This document shows, piece by piece, positions 34,837-47,315 of a DNA stretch of 53,475 nucleotides; position 1 is the first letter of the stretch, and every line of letters begins with the position of its first letter. The stretch is from NCBI GenBank assembly GCA_020073615.1, contig JAIQEX010000031.1, forward strand, positions 1 through 53,475. Direction: 5' to 3'. Below the pieces are notes generated by a model that was not told the origin of the DNA, searched no databases, and saw only the letters and a program-made list of their open reading frames with translations. The position numbers were made by a program, and so were the translations under genes. The DNA comes from Terriglobia bacterium (GTDB lineage Bacteria; Acidobacteriota; Terriglobia; Bryobacterales; Bryobacteraceae).

Positions 34837-37800
34837 ATGCGCCAACGGCTCGGTCTACTCGCGCTCATTCTCGCGTCGGCGGCGTTTGCCCAACCGCTCC
34901 AACCGCCGCTGAAAGGCCTGCAATATCGCCAGGTGGGCCCGTTTCGCGGCGGGCGAGTGCTGGCCGTCACGGGCATCGCGGGCGACTCCGGCACGTACTA
35001 TTTCGGCGCCGTGTCCGGCGGAGTCTGGAAGACCACCGACGGCGGCGCCAACTGGAAGCCGCTGTTCGACAAGGAGGCGGTGTCATCCATCGGCGCCCTC
35101 GCCGTGGCGCCGTCCGACGCAAATGTCATTTACGTGGGAACCGGCGAGGCTTGTCTGCGCGGCAACATCTCTTATGGCGACGGCGTCTACAAGTCCACCG
35201 ACGCGGGCAAGACCTGGCGCAACCTGGGACTGCGCGATTCGCGGCACATCGGGCGCGTGATCGTCCATCCGCGCAATCCCGACGTGGCCCTGGTGGCGGC
35301 CATGGGTCACGCATTCGGCCCCAATGCGGAGCGCGGCATTTTCCGGACGGCGGATGGCGGCCAGTCGTGGAGCAAAGTGCTCTACGTGGACGACCGGACC
35401 GGCGGCATCGACGTCGAGTTCGACCCCAACAACCCTAACATCGCGTTCGCTTCCATGTACCAGGCCGTGCGCAAGCCGTGGACGTTCGAAAGCGGCGGGC
35501 CGGGGAGCGGCCTGTACCGCTCCGACGACGGCGGCGCAACCTGGAAGCGCGTGGCGGGCAACGGGTTTCCCGAAGGCCTGCTGGGCCGCATCACCATTGC
35601 GATTTCCGCGGCCGACTCCACTCGCGTGTACGCCATGATCGAGGCTGAAAAGGGCGGCCTGTACCGCTCCGACGACGGCGGCGAGAAGTGGGAGCTGGTC
35701 AACGACGATCAGAAATACCGCCAGCGTGCCTGGTATTTCAGCCACATCTTCGCCGATCCGAAGAACCCCGACGCGGTGTACGCGCTCAATACCGGCATGT
35801 TCCGCTCCACCGACGCCGGCAAGATCTTCACCCTGCTGCCGGCGCCGCACGGCGATCATCACGGCCTGTGGATCGACCCGGCCAACCCGCTGCGGCTCAT
35901 CAACGGCAACGATGGCGGCGCCACCATCAGCGTGGATGGCGGCAAGACGTGGAGCTCGCAAACCAACCAGCCCACCGCGCAGTTCTACCACGTGGCCACG
36001 GACAACCGTTTTCCGTATTACCTCTACGGCGCGCAGCAGGACAACAGTTCGGTCGCCATCGCAAGCTGGGGCGACAGCGGCGTGATCACCATGCGCAACT
36101 GGTACGAGGTGGCCGGCGGCGAGAGCGCGTACCTGGCGCCGGACCCGCGCAACGACGCCATTCTCTACGCGGCCGGCCAGGGCGTCACGCGCTTCGATAA
36201 ACGCAGCGAGCAGGCGTTCGACATTTCGCCCATGCCCCTCAACACCTCCGGCCACGGCGCGGGCGATTTCGCGCATCGCTTCCAGTGGACCGAGCCGATT
36301 CTGTTTTCGCCGCACGACCCCGGCGTCATCTACACCGCGGGCGAAGTGGTGTTCAAGTCCTCCGACCAGGGCAAGACGTGGAGCATTATCAGCCCCGACC
36401 TGACGCGCAACGACAAGTCCAAACAGCAGGCTTCGGGCGGGCCCATCACCAAGGACAACACCAGCGTGGAGTACTATAACACCATCTTCACGCTGGCCGA
36501 ATCCCCCGTCGAGAAAGGCGTGCTGTGGGCGGGCAGCGACGACGGTCTGGTCCACGTCACGCGGAACGGCGGCAAGAGCTGGGACAACGTCACCCCGGCC
36601 GGCCTGCCGGAGTGGAGCATGTTCAGCCTGATCGAAGCGTCACCGCACGCCGGCGGCGCCGCTTACGCCGCGGTGGACCGGCACAAGCTGGACGACTTTC
36701 GCCCGTACATCTACAAGACCAGCGATTACGGGAAGAGCTGGACCGCCATCGCCGACGGCATCCCCGCCGGCGCCTACGTGCACGCCGTGCGCGAGGACCC
36801 CAAGCGCAAAGGCCTGCTCTACGCCGGGACCGAGACCGGCGTATGGGTTTCGTTCGACGACGCCGCGCACTGGCAGTCCCTGCAACTGAATCTGCCCACC
36901 GTGCCGGTGCACGACCTGGCGATCAAGAACGACGACCTGGTGGTGGCCACGCACGGCCGCTCGTTCTGGATTCTGGATGACGTCAGCCCGCTGCGCCAGT
37001 GGACCGCCGCCACCGCGGCATCGGAAACCGTGCTGTTCCAGCCGCGTTCCGCGTTCCGCGTGCGCTTCCCCGACGAGGTCAACAAGCGGCAGCCGGTGGG
37101 CGAAAATCCGCCGGCGGGCGCGATTCTGTATTACTACTTGAAGGCCGCGCCGGCCGGGGAAATCAAACTGGAGATTCTGGACGCGCAGGGGCAGCCGGTC
37201 AAGACGTATACCAGCCTGAAGAAGGCGGAGGAAGGCCCCGCGGAATGGCCCGACGTGCAGAAACTCGACGAGACGCTTCCCACCGTAGCCGGGCTCAACC
37301 GCTTTGTCTGGAACCTGCGCTACGAAGATCCGGAGAAAATCCCGGGCGCGTTCTACGAAAGCGACACGGCTCCCAAGGGTGCCATGGCGCTGCCAGGCGT
37401 CTACCGGGCGAAGCTTACCGTGGCCGGCCAAAGCCAGACGGTTTCGGTGGAGGTCAAGCCGGACCCGCGCGCCGTGGTTTCCTCCGGCGATCTGGAAAAG
37501 CAGTTCGACCTGAAGCAGAAGATCAGCCGCCGCCTGACGGTGCTGCACAAGACCGTCATACAACTGCGCGATCTGCGCGCGCAGGTGCAGGCGCTCGGCC
37601 ATAAATATGCCGGCACGGCGATGTGGGAACCGCTCGCCTCGGGCGCCGCGGGACTGATCGCGAAGCTCACCGCGCTCGAAGAATTGCTCGTGCAGACCAA
37701 AATCAGAAGCACCGAGGGGGACCTGAATTTCCCCACCATGCTGGACGAGCAGATGACGTACCTGAGCTTCGCGGTGGACGCCGGCGACGCGGCTCCCACC

Positions 37801-37953
37801 GCAGCCCAGAGCGAAACGTTCGATTTGCTGAGCCGCCGGATCGAAGAGCAGTTGGGCAAGTGGGACAACATCCTCAGCCAGGACCTGGCGAACCTCAACC
37901 GCCTGGCCGAAAAGCAAAGGCTGCCGCTGCTCGACGCGCGTTCCAGCCGGTAG
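34837..37953 (+). CDS. Secreted BNR/VPS10-like beta-propeller protein
   Basis: The 1038-residue protein has a signal peptide ending near AFAQ at residue 19. Repeated BNR/sortilin-like motifs follow: GVWKTTDGGANWKPL, GVYKSTDAGKTWRNL, GLYRSDDGGATWKRV, GLYRSDDGGEKWELV, FKSSDQGKTWSII and YKTSDYGKSWTAI. They form a large propeller over roughly residues 25-715. The C-terminal 300 residues hold a FlgD-like strand region and a helical tail. Family members are often labelled glycosyl hydrolase, but no catalytic residues can be named. AGAGGAAC precedes the ATG. It is divergent from the M14 gene across 117 bp. Confidence 0.88.
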   Translation: MRQRLGLLALILASAAFAQPLQPPLKGLQYRQVGPFRGGRVLAVTGIAGDSGTYYFGAVSGGVWKTTDGGANWKPLFDKEAVSSIGALAVAPSDANVIYVGTGEACLRGNISYGDGVYKSTDAGKTWRNLGLRDSRHIGRVIVHPRNPDVALVAAMGHAFGPNAERGIFRTADGGQSWSKVLYVDDRTGGIDVEFDPNNPNIAFASMYQAVRKPWTFESGGPGSGLYRSDDGGATWKRVAGNGFPEGLLGRITIAISAADSTRVYAMIEAEKGGLYRSDDGGEKWELVNDDQKYRQRAWYFSHIFADPKNPDAVYALNTGMFRSTDAGKIFTLLPAPHGDHHGLWIDPANPLRLINGNDGGATISVDGGKTWSSQTNQPTAQFYHVATDNRFPYYLYGAQQDNSSVAIASWGDSGVITMRNWYEVAGGESAYLAPDPRNDAILYAAGQGVTRFDKRSEQAFDISPMPLNTSGHGAGDFAHRFQWTEPILFSPHDPGVIYTAGEVVFKSSDQGKTWSIISPDLTRNDKSKQQASGGPITKDNTSVEYYNTIFTLAESPVEKGVLWAGSDDGLVHVTRNGGKSWDNVTPAGLPEWSMFSLIEASPHAGGAAYAAVDRHKLDDFRPYIYKTSDYGKSWTAIADGIPAGAYVHAVREDPKRKGLLYAGTETGVWVSFDDAAHWQSLQLNLPTVPVHDLAIKNDDLVVATHGRSFWILDDVSPLRQWTAATAASETVLFQPRSAFRVRFPDEVNKRQPVGENPPAGAILYYYLKAAPAGEIKLEILDAQGQPVKTYTSLKKAEEGPAEWPDVQKLDETLPTVAGLNRFVWNLRYEDPEKIPGAFYESDTAPKGAMALPGVYRAKLTVAGQSQTVSVEVKPDPRAVVSSGDLEKQFDLKQKISRRLTVLHKTVIQLRDLRAQVQALGHKYAGTAMWEPLASGAAGLIAKLTALEELLVQTKIRSTEGDLNFPTMLDEQMTYLSFAVDAGDAAPTAAQSETFDLLSRRIEEQLGKWDNILSQDLANLNRLAEKQRLPLLDARSSR

Positions 37954-38017
37954 GGCCTGAGCCCGCGCCCTCGCGCGTGCGCCAATTCAGATGGAAGGCC
38001 CGCCCCACTCCTGTAAA

Positions 38018-39742
38018 ATGATGGCAATGGTGTTTACTCGCCGGGGGTTCATTCGTTCCATCTGCGGGGCAGCAAGCGTCTTTACCCTCGACCAACTGGC
38101 CGGCGCGCTGCCGCTCGGGGTGCAGTTCGTCAACGTGGCGCGCGAGGCGGGCCTGCGCTCGAAGACTGTTTTCGGCAGTGAGAAGAAGAACAAGTTTCTG
38201 CTCGAAACTACCGGCTGCGGGGCCGCGTTCTTCGACTACGATAACGACGGCTGGCTCGATATCTTCCTGGTGAATGGCACGCGCTTCGAGGCGCAATACG
38301 CCAAGGGCGAAGCGCCGACCAATCGTCTCTACAAGAACAACCGCGACGGCACCTTCACCGATGTGACCGCCGCCGCCGGTTTGCTGCGCACGGGGTGGGG
38401 CCAGGGCGTGTGCGTGGGCGACTACGATAACGACGGCTACGACGATCTGTTTGTGACCTACTGGGGAGATTGCGCGCTCTATCACAACAACGGCGACGGC
38501 ACGTTCACCGATGTGGCCGCCAAAGCCGGCGTGACCACGCGCACGCCGAGCGGCCTGAAGCGCTGGAATACGGGCTGCGCGTTTGTGGACTACGATCGCG
38601 ACGGCCACCTGGATCTGTTCGTGGCCAACTACATCGACTTCGATCCCAAAACGGCGCCGCTGCCGGAATCCGGACCGTGCCTCTACAAGGGCCTCATGGT
38701 GGCCTGCGGCCCGCCGGGCTTGCAGGGCGGGAAGAACATTCTGTTTCACAACCAGGGCGATGGGACTTTTGCCGACGTGTCGGCGGCATCGGGAGTCCTG
38801 AAAACGGCGGGCACCTACGGTCTCGGAGTGCTGGCCGCCGATTTCGACAACGACGGCTGGCCGGACATCTACGTGGCCAACGACTCCACCTCGTCGGCGC
38901 TATACAAGAACAACCACGACGGCACGTTCACCGATGTCGCCATTGAAGCGGGCGTGGCCTACAGCGCGGACGGAAAGCCGCAGGCGGGCATGGGCGTCGC
39001 GGCGATCGATTACGACGGCGACGGCAATCTGGATGTGGTCAAGACGAATTTCGCGGGCGACACCTCGAGCCTGTACCACAACCAGGGCAACCTGTTTTTC
39101 GAAGACCAGACGTTCCAGGCCGGGCTGGGCAAGAACACGCGATTCCTGGGGTGGGGCGTCGGCTTCCTGGATTTCGACAACGACGGCTGGCCCGATATCT
39201 TCGTCTGCAACGGCCACGTGTATCCCGAGGTGGGCGAGACCGATCTCGAATCGGGCTACCGCGAGCGCAAGGTCCTGTACCGCAACCTGGGCAACGGGAA
39301 GTTCGCCGATGTGTCCATGGACGGCGGCCCGGGCATTCTCGAGAAAGTGCCGGGCCGCGGCTGTGCGTTTGGCGATTTCGATAACGACGGCGACATCGAC
39401 GTGCTGGTGAACTGCGTGAACGACGTGCCGCAACTGCTGCGCTGCGATCAGGCGGCCCGGACCAACTGGCTCAAGGTGAAGACCGTCGGTGTGAAGTCCA
39501 ACCGCTCCGGCATTGGCGCGCGCATCTATTGCGCGACGGAAGGCCACCGGCAGATGGACGAGGTGCGCAGCGGCGGCGGCTACCTCTCGCAGAACGATCT
39601 CCGCGTGCACTTCGGGCTGGGCCGGGCGGAGACGGCCGATCTGGAAATTCACTGGCCCAGCGGGCAGGTGGACAAGCTTCCGTCGCTCGCCGCAAACCAT
39701 ATCTACACCGTGGTTGAGGGCAAGGGCCTCAAAGGGAAATGA
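38018..39742 (+). CDS. CRTAC1-family protein (FG-GAP repeats, ASPIC/UnbV), Tat-exported
   Basis: The 574-residue protein starts with a twin-arginine-like signal (TRRGFIRSICGAASVFTL). Seven or so FG-GAP/VCBS-type calcium-binding repeats follow: [68 protein letters not shown] and DFDNDGDIDVL. The C-terminal ASPIC/UnbV domain has WLKVKTVGVKSNRSGIGAR and LRVHFGLG. ATG codons at 38018, 38021 and 38027 are alternatives. It overlaps the next gene by 4 bp. Biochemical role unknown. Confidence 0.9.
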   Translation: MMAMVFTRRGFIRSICGAASVFTLDQLAGALPLGVQFVNVAREAGLRSKTVFGSEKKNKFLLETTGCGAAFFDYDNDGWLDIFLVNGTRFEAQYAKGEAPTNRLYKNNRDGTFTDVTAAAGLLRTGWGQGVCVGDYDNDGYDDLFVTYWGDCALYHNNGDGTFTDVAAKAGVTTRTPSGLKRWNTGCAFVDYDRDGHLDLFVANYIDFDPKTAPLPESGPCLYKGLMVACGPPGLQGGKNILFHNQGDGTFADVSAASGVLKTAGTYGLGVLAADFDNDGWPDIYVANDSTSSALYKNNHDGTFTDVAIEAGVAYSADGKPQAGMGVAAIDYDGDGNLDVVKTNFAGDTSSLYHNQGNLFFEDQTFQAGLGKNTRFLGWGVGFLDFDNDGWPDIFVCNGHVYPEVGETDLESGYRERKVLYRNLGNGKFADVSMDGGPGILEKVPGRGCAFGDFDNDGDIDVLVNCVNDVPQLLRCDQAARTNWLKVKTVGVKSNRSGIGARIYCATEGHRQMDEVRSGGGYLSQNDLRVHFGLGRAETADLEIHWPSGQVDKLPSLAANHIYTVVEGKGLKGK

Positions 39743-41416
39743 ACCGGCGCCGGTTTCTGGGCAGCACGGCCGGGGGCGCATTTTGGGCCGCCGAACTGCG
39801 GCGAGCGAAGGCGGGGGGCGCCAGCCCGTTTCATTTTGTGGACGTGGCGGCGCAGGCGGGGCTGGTGCAACCGGTGGTCTACGGCGGCATCGAGACCAAG
39901 AAGTACATCCTCGAGACTAACGGCTGCGGCATCGCGTTTTTCGACTACGACAACGACGGCTGGCTGGATATTTTCGCTCCCGGAGGATCGCGCATCGAGG
40001 GCGCGCCGCCCGGCGCCACCAACCGGCTGTACAAGAACAACCGCGACGGCACGTTCACCGACGTCACGAAGAAGGCCGGACTGGAGCGCGTGGTCTGGGC
40101 GTCGGGCGTGTGCATCGGCGATTACAATAACGACGGCTACGACGACCTGTTCATCAGTTGTTGGGGGCAGAACATTCTGTATCGCAACAACGGCAACGGC
40201 ACCTTCACGGACGTTACCAGGGAGGCCGGATTGCTGCACGGCAAGCCCGAGTGGGGCGCCGGCTGCACGTTCGTCGACTACAATCGCGACGGCTTCCTGG
40301 ACCTGTTCGTGAGCACGTACCTGAATTTCGATTTCAAGACGGTTCCCGAGCCGGGCGCCACCGCCAATTGCACCTGGAAGGGCATCGCCGTGAATTGCGG
40401 GCCGCGCGGCCTGCCCACGGGCCGCAACTTTCTGTACCGCAACAACGGCGACGGCACCTTCACCGACGTATCCGCGGCCGCGGGCATCGCCAAGGTGGAC
40501 AAGCGCTACGCCATGACCGCGGTGGCGGCCGACTTCGACGACGATGGCTGGCCCGACATCTTCGTGGCCTGCGACTCCACGCCGAGCATTCTGTACAAGA
40601 ACAACCACGACGGCACCTTCACCGATATCGCGCTCGAAGCGGGCGTGGCCTATAACGAAGACGGACGGGAGCAGGCCGGGATGGGGGTGGCCGTGGGCGA
40701 CATGTTCGGCCAGGGGCGCCTGGACATCTTCAAGACCCACTTCGCCGACGACACGCCGATTCTCTACCGCAACAAGGGCAAGGCGCTATTCGAGGACATG
40801 ACCAGCCGCTCCGGGCTGGGCGCCTTCACGCGCTACGTCGGCTGGGGTGCGGGCTTCGCGGATTTCGACAACGACGGTCTGGCGGATCTGCTGTTCGTCA
40901 ATGGCAGCGTGTATCCCGAGGTGGAGAAGATCTTCGCGGAGTTCAAGTATCGCAACCCGCGGATGGCGCTGCGCAACCGCGGCGACGGCGCTTTCGAAAA
41001 TCTCAGCGACGCGAGCGGTCCGGGCATCACCGACCGCCACTCGAGCCGCGGCTGCGCCTTTGGCGATTTCGATAACGACGGCGACGTCGACATTCTGATC
41101 ATGAATATGAACGAGCCGCCTTCGCTGGTCCGCAACGACGCGCGCAACGACAATCGCTGGCTCAAGCTCAAGCTGATCGGCACGAAATCGAATCGCAGCG
41201 CCATCGGCGCCCGTGTACTCGTGACCGCGGGAGAACGCCGCCAGCGCCAGGATGTGCTGAGCCAGTCCAGCTTCTATTCGCAGAGCGATCTGCGCCTGCA
41301 TTTCGGCCTCGGCCAGGCGCAGGAGGCCGACCGGGTGGAGATCCGCTGGCCCTCGGGCATCGTGCAGACGCTGCGCGGCATCAAGGCCGGCCAGATCGCC
41401 ACTATCAAAGAACAGG

Positions 41417-41427
<11 letters not shown>
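39739..41427 (+). CDS. CRTAC1-family protein (FG-GAP repeats, ASPIC/UnbV), Tat-exported, paralogue
   Basis: The 562-residue protein has the same build as its upstream neighbour: a Tat signal ([18 protein letters not shown]), FG-GAP repeats ([67 protein letters not shown]) and a C-terminal ASPIC/UnbV domain ([19 protein letters not shown]). The start overlaps the first paralogue by 4 bp (ATGA), so the two are co-translated and probably arose by duplication. The 3' end overlaps the convergent glucosidase gene by 11 bp. Confidence 0.9.
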
Positions 41428-44101
<2,674 letters not shown>

Positions 44102-44109
44102 GAATTACC

Positions 44110-45129
44110 ATGATAGATCCTATGATTCCAGGCGCTCCCCACCAAGCCCGCTGGGTCCGGCCCGGCACGCGGCGCGCGCCGGAGGCGCCGGCCTTGCAGC
44201 GGATCGTTCACACCGCGTTTCCGGGCTGCCGCGTAGCCGCGGCCCAGCCGCTCGCCGATGGCCTGCGCAACGCGAATTTCAAGCTCCATCTCGACTCGGC
44301 GGGCGGGGTGGCGGTGCTCCGCATCTACCAGCACGATGCGTCACTGTGCCAGAAGGAATTGGACCTGATGCGTCTGGTCGCGGGCTCGGTTCCGGTGCCC
44401 GAAGTGATCCACGCGGAGCCGCGCGGCCTCGACGATGTGCCGCCTTTTGTCCTCATGAGCTATGTAGAAGGCATCAGCTTCCGCGAGTTGAAACGGGGTG
44501 GCGATAGCGATGCGATCGCGCAAGCGGCGTACTCCGCGGGCGCCACGCTGGCGGCCCTGGGGCGCGCCATTTTCGAGCGCTCGGGATGGCTCGGCCCCGG
44601 GCCGGCCGTGGGGGCGCCCCTGTTAGCGGGCGCCGATCCCATGCCGCGCTTCGTGGATCGGTGCCTGGAATCGGCGGACCTCGCGGGGCGGGTGCCGGCG
44701 GAGTTGCGCCGCGCCATCCACTCTCTGGTATGGTCGTTTGCGCCCGAACTCGCTCACGCGAGCGATGAAGCGCGCCTGGTGCATGGCGACTTCAACAAAC
44801 GCAACCTGCTGGTCAAACTCATCGCCGGCCGGTGGCAGGTGGCCGCCGTGCTCGATTGGGAGTTCGCCATTTCCGGCTCTCCGCTGGCAGACGTGGCCAA
44901 CTTCCTGCGCTACGAGCGCGCCCGCCGCCCGCTCGCCGAACCGCACTTCTCGAACGGCTTTTTGGAGGGCGGCGGCACGTTGCCGAGGGAATGGCGGCGC
45001 TTCTCGCGGGTAATCGATCTCATCGCCTTATGCGAGAGCCTGACCCGCGACGAGCTCCCCGATGACGTTGCCGTGGACCTGATGGAGCTGGTGCGCGCCA
45101 CGATCGAGGATCGCGACCTGCGGTTGTAG
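44110..45129 (+). CDS. Phosphotransferase of the APH/choline-kinase type
   Basis: The 339-residue protein has the aminoglycoside phosphotransferase-like kinase fold. The N lobe includes NFKLHLDSAGGVAVLRIYQH. The catalytic loop is HGDFNKRNLLVK, and LDWEFAISGSPLADVANFLR holds the metal-binding Asp. The substrate is unknown; annotation as antibiotic resistance would not be justified. It is divergent from the glucosidase with only 8 bp between starts. The first residues (to about 25) are not domain-like, so a later start is possible. Confidence 0.85.
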   Translation: MIDPMIPGAPHQARWVRPGTRRAPEAPALQRIVHTAFPGCRVAAAQPLADGLRNANFKLHLDSAGGVAVLRIYQHDASLCQKELDLMRLVAGSVPVPEVIHAEPRGLDDVPPFVLMSYVEGISFRELKRGGDSDAIAQAAYSAGATLAALGRAIFERSGWLGPGPAVGAPLLAGADPMPRFVDRCLESADLAGRVPAELRRAIHSLVWSFAPELAHASDEARLVHGDFNKRNLLVKLIAGRWQVAAVLDWEFAISGSPLADVANFLRYERARRPLAEPHFSNGFLEGGGTLPREWRRFSRVIDLIALCESLTRDELPDDVAVDLMELVRATIEDRDLRL

Positions 45130-45140
45130 CGGCACCGGCG

Positions 45141-46802
45141 CTACCGCCGCACGAAGCGTATGCCGGCCACGCGATTGCCCCCCATGGTCAGCGCGGTCAC
45201 CTTGCCCCCGGCATCGCGCACGAACCTCACATCCGGCATGAACCAGGCGGCGCCGCGGAACTGGTCTTTGGCCACCGGAGTGAGGGCGATCTCGCCGTGG
45301 TGTGCGTGGTCGGCCACCAGCTTGCCGTCCCTCAGCACGATGGTGTATTGCGTCTCCAGTTCGTCGCTCCAGTACGTTCCCGGGTACTGGTCGAGGTCCT
45401 TGGGATCGAACCCGGCGAAACCGAACCGCTCGCCATCCACGTTGCCGAGCGGGGTCGCAAGCGTCATGGCCATGCCCTTTGCAGGTTTCGGTGTGAACTC
45501 CAGTTCGGCCTGCATCGGCGCTGCGTAGAAACGCGCCGGCGTCATGGGCTGCAACTCCAGCAGAGCCGCGCCGGGCGGCGCCGCGAGCAGTTTGCCGCCT
45601 TTCTTCACGACCTGGATGACCATGTCGTTCGACAGCCGGTAAAAGCCTTCATACTGGTCGAGCGCAGCGGGCTCGATGGCGATGAAGGTGCGCGCCGGCT
45701 GGGACTTGGAGGGTTCGGACTTGGCGGGTTCCGCAGTCATCTGCTCTTCCAGATAGACCGCAGCCACGCGATTGGCGACGCTTCCGGTGTTGAAGCTCGC
45801 CAGGTTGCTCAGGACCGCGATGCCCAGTTGCTGCTCGGGGTACCACACCACGTAGCTGCGGTATCCCGCGTCGGAGCCGCCATGCGAAATCGTGCGCAAG
45901 CCGCGGCAATTACCGATCGAGACGCCGAGAGCGTAATCGATTTTGGCGCCATCGGCCAGCACCGCCTGCTCCTGCAGGCGCGCCACCGCCGCTCGCCCAC
46001 CCACCTTCGGTTCGCGGAAGTTGTCGAGCCATTTGGCCAGGTCGGGCGCCGTAGTGAACAGGCTGGTGGCGCCCACATTGGCGTAATTCAGCGGCGAAGC
46101 CCGATACCCTCCGGCGGCCGCCTCATAGGAGTACGCGCGATCGTGCACGATGCGCCGATGGTCGTCGTGGAAATGCGTGCGCGTCATACCCAGCGGCCGG
46201 AAAATCTTTTCGTCGCAGAACTCGGGCAGAGGCTTTCCGGACACGCGCGCCACGATTTCGGCCGCCAGCGTGTAGCCTCCGTTGGAATACAGGTGCCTCG
46301 TGCCAGGCGCGAAGTTGAGCTCTTTTTGCCGAAACAGCATCCGCAGGATCTGTTTTTGGGTGATCACGTCGTCGAGGCGCCATCCGGCCAGCCCCAGGGT
46401 CTGCCACTGGTCGCGGATTCCGCTGGTGTGCTGCAAAAGGTTGCGGATGGTGACGGCCTTGCCGTAGTCGGGAAGCTCGGGCAGGTACTTGTGCACGTCG
46501 TCTTCGAGCGAGAGCTTTCCCTCCTGTTCCAGCAGCACGATGGACATGGCGGTGACCTGCTTGGACACGGAGGCCACGTGAAAAACGGTGTCGGGCGTGA
46601 TGGGGACGTCGTACTCCAGATTGGCCGCGCCGTAGCCCTTCTGATATGCCAGTTTGCCGTCACGCACCACGGCCACGGCCGCGCCGGGCGAGCCCGGTTT
46701 ATTCCCCTGCTGAAAAATTTCGTCGATGCGCCGCCCGGCGTCGTCCTGCGCGCACAGGACGCACGCGGCGGCCGCCGTCAGCAAAAGCGAGCGGTGAAGC
46801 AT
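45141..46802 (-). CDS. Secreted class C beta-lactamase-like serine hydrolase
   Basis: The 553-residue protein has a signal peptide (MLHRSLLLTAAAACVLCAQ) and an S12-type serine hydrolase domain. The catalytic SxxK is S78-x-x-K81 (VASVSKQ), YSN is in HLYSNGGY, and the third motif is HGGSDAGY. About 190 further residues (lipocalin-like strands: YEGFYRLSNDMVIQVVKKGG, YPGTYWSDELETQYTIVLRD) follow. This is a common build for acidobacterial esterases or D-aminopeptidase-like enzymes. GGAAGGAGGT precedes the ATG, giving a secure start. Substrate unknown. Confidence 0.88.
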   Translation of the reverse strand: MLHRSLLLTAAAACVLCAQDDAGRRIDEIFQQGNKPGSPGAAVAVVRDGKLAYQKGYGAANLEYDVPITPDTVFHVASVSKQVTAMSIVLLEQEGKLSLEDDVHKYLPELPDYGKAVTIRNLLQHTSGIRDQWQTLGLAGWRLDDVITQKQILRMLFRQKELNFAPGTRHLYSNGGYTLAAEIVARVSGKPLPEFCDEKIFRPLGMTRTHFHDDHRRIVHDRAYSYEAAAGGYRASPLNYANVGATSLFTTAPDLAKWLDNFREPKVGGRAAVARLQEQAVLADGAKIDYALGVSIGNCRGLRTISHGGSDAGYRSYVVWYPEQQLGIAVLSNLASFNTGSVANRVAAVYLEEQMTAEPAKSEPSKSQPARTFIAIEPAALDQYEGFYRLSNDMVIQVVKKGGKLLAAPPGAALLELQPMTPARFYAAPMQAELEFTPKPAKGMAMTLATPLGNVDGERFGFAGFDPKDLDQYPGTYWSDELETQYTIVLRDGKLVADHAHHGEIALTPVAKDQFRGAAWFMPDVRFVRDAGGKVTALTMGGNRVAGIRFVRR

Positions 46803-47047
46803 GACACCTCCTTCCCGGTGGCTACAGTATCACGGCGCGCCGGCTCATAGATACTGAACGCCATTCTCCGAGTCGGGGACGATCCGCCCGAAGCGCAGAT
46901 TCGGAAGCGGGGTTACAATGGAAGAGGAGTGGGTTTTGGCCCCTCGGGGAGTTCCCTCACCAAGAACCCAAGTGCGTTTGTAGCAGCCCGAAAACTTCAA
47001 CAGGCGTTAGCAACAATCTTCGCTCAACTGGAGCACTCAAGGTGACT
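46803..47047. other. Intergenic region with a hairpin
   Basis: No gene is seen. TGGGTTTTGG at 46930-46939 can pair with CCAAGAACCCA at 46960-46970, with a CCCCTCGGGG block in the loop. This may be a structured leader or terminator. From here the sequence is visibly less GC-rich than the preceding 46 kb. Confidence 0.3.
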
Positions 47048-47233
47048 ATGAACAAACTGAAGACAGCACTACGATTCGGCCGCTCGGCATGCGAGTGGCT
47101 GGTTAGCAACGAATGGAAGATCGGCCTGATCTTCTACATCGGACTTGGCTGCATTCACACTTGGGGAGGGACCAAAACCCACTCTTGGCCCGACCAGGCA
47201 GTATCGGATAGACACGGCGCGAAAGTGGCCTGA
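47048..47233 (+). CDS. Small hypothetical protein, doubtful
   Basis: A 61-codon frame from ATG 47048 with AAGG a few bases upstream. It has a hydrophobic stretch IGLIFYIGLGCIHTWG that could be one membrane helix. No family is recognised. It ends 78 bp before the left end of the IS element. It may be chance or a relic. Confidence 0.25.
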   Translation: MNKLKTALRFGRSACEWLVSNEWKIGLIFYIGLGCIHTWGGTKTHSWPDQAVSDRHGAKVA

Positions 47234-47315
47234 GAGTCCCAAGGGCCCGGTCGCATCACTGGCGGCCAACTGCCCTTTTGAGTCAGGCGCCCATCGACAT
47301 CTGCCACCCACATTG

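Noticed and set aside
44110-45129. Aminoglycoside resistance gene
   Set aside because: Only the general kinase fold motifs are present; the family includes many kinases of small metabolites, and context (a glucosidase) gives no hint of antibiotic resistance.
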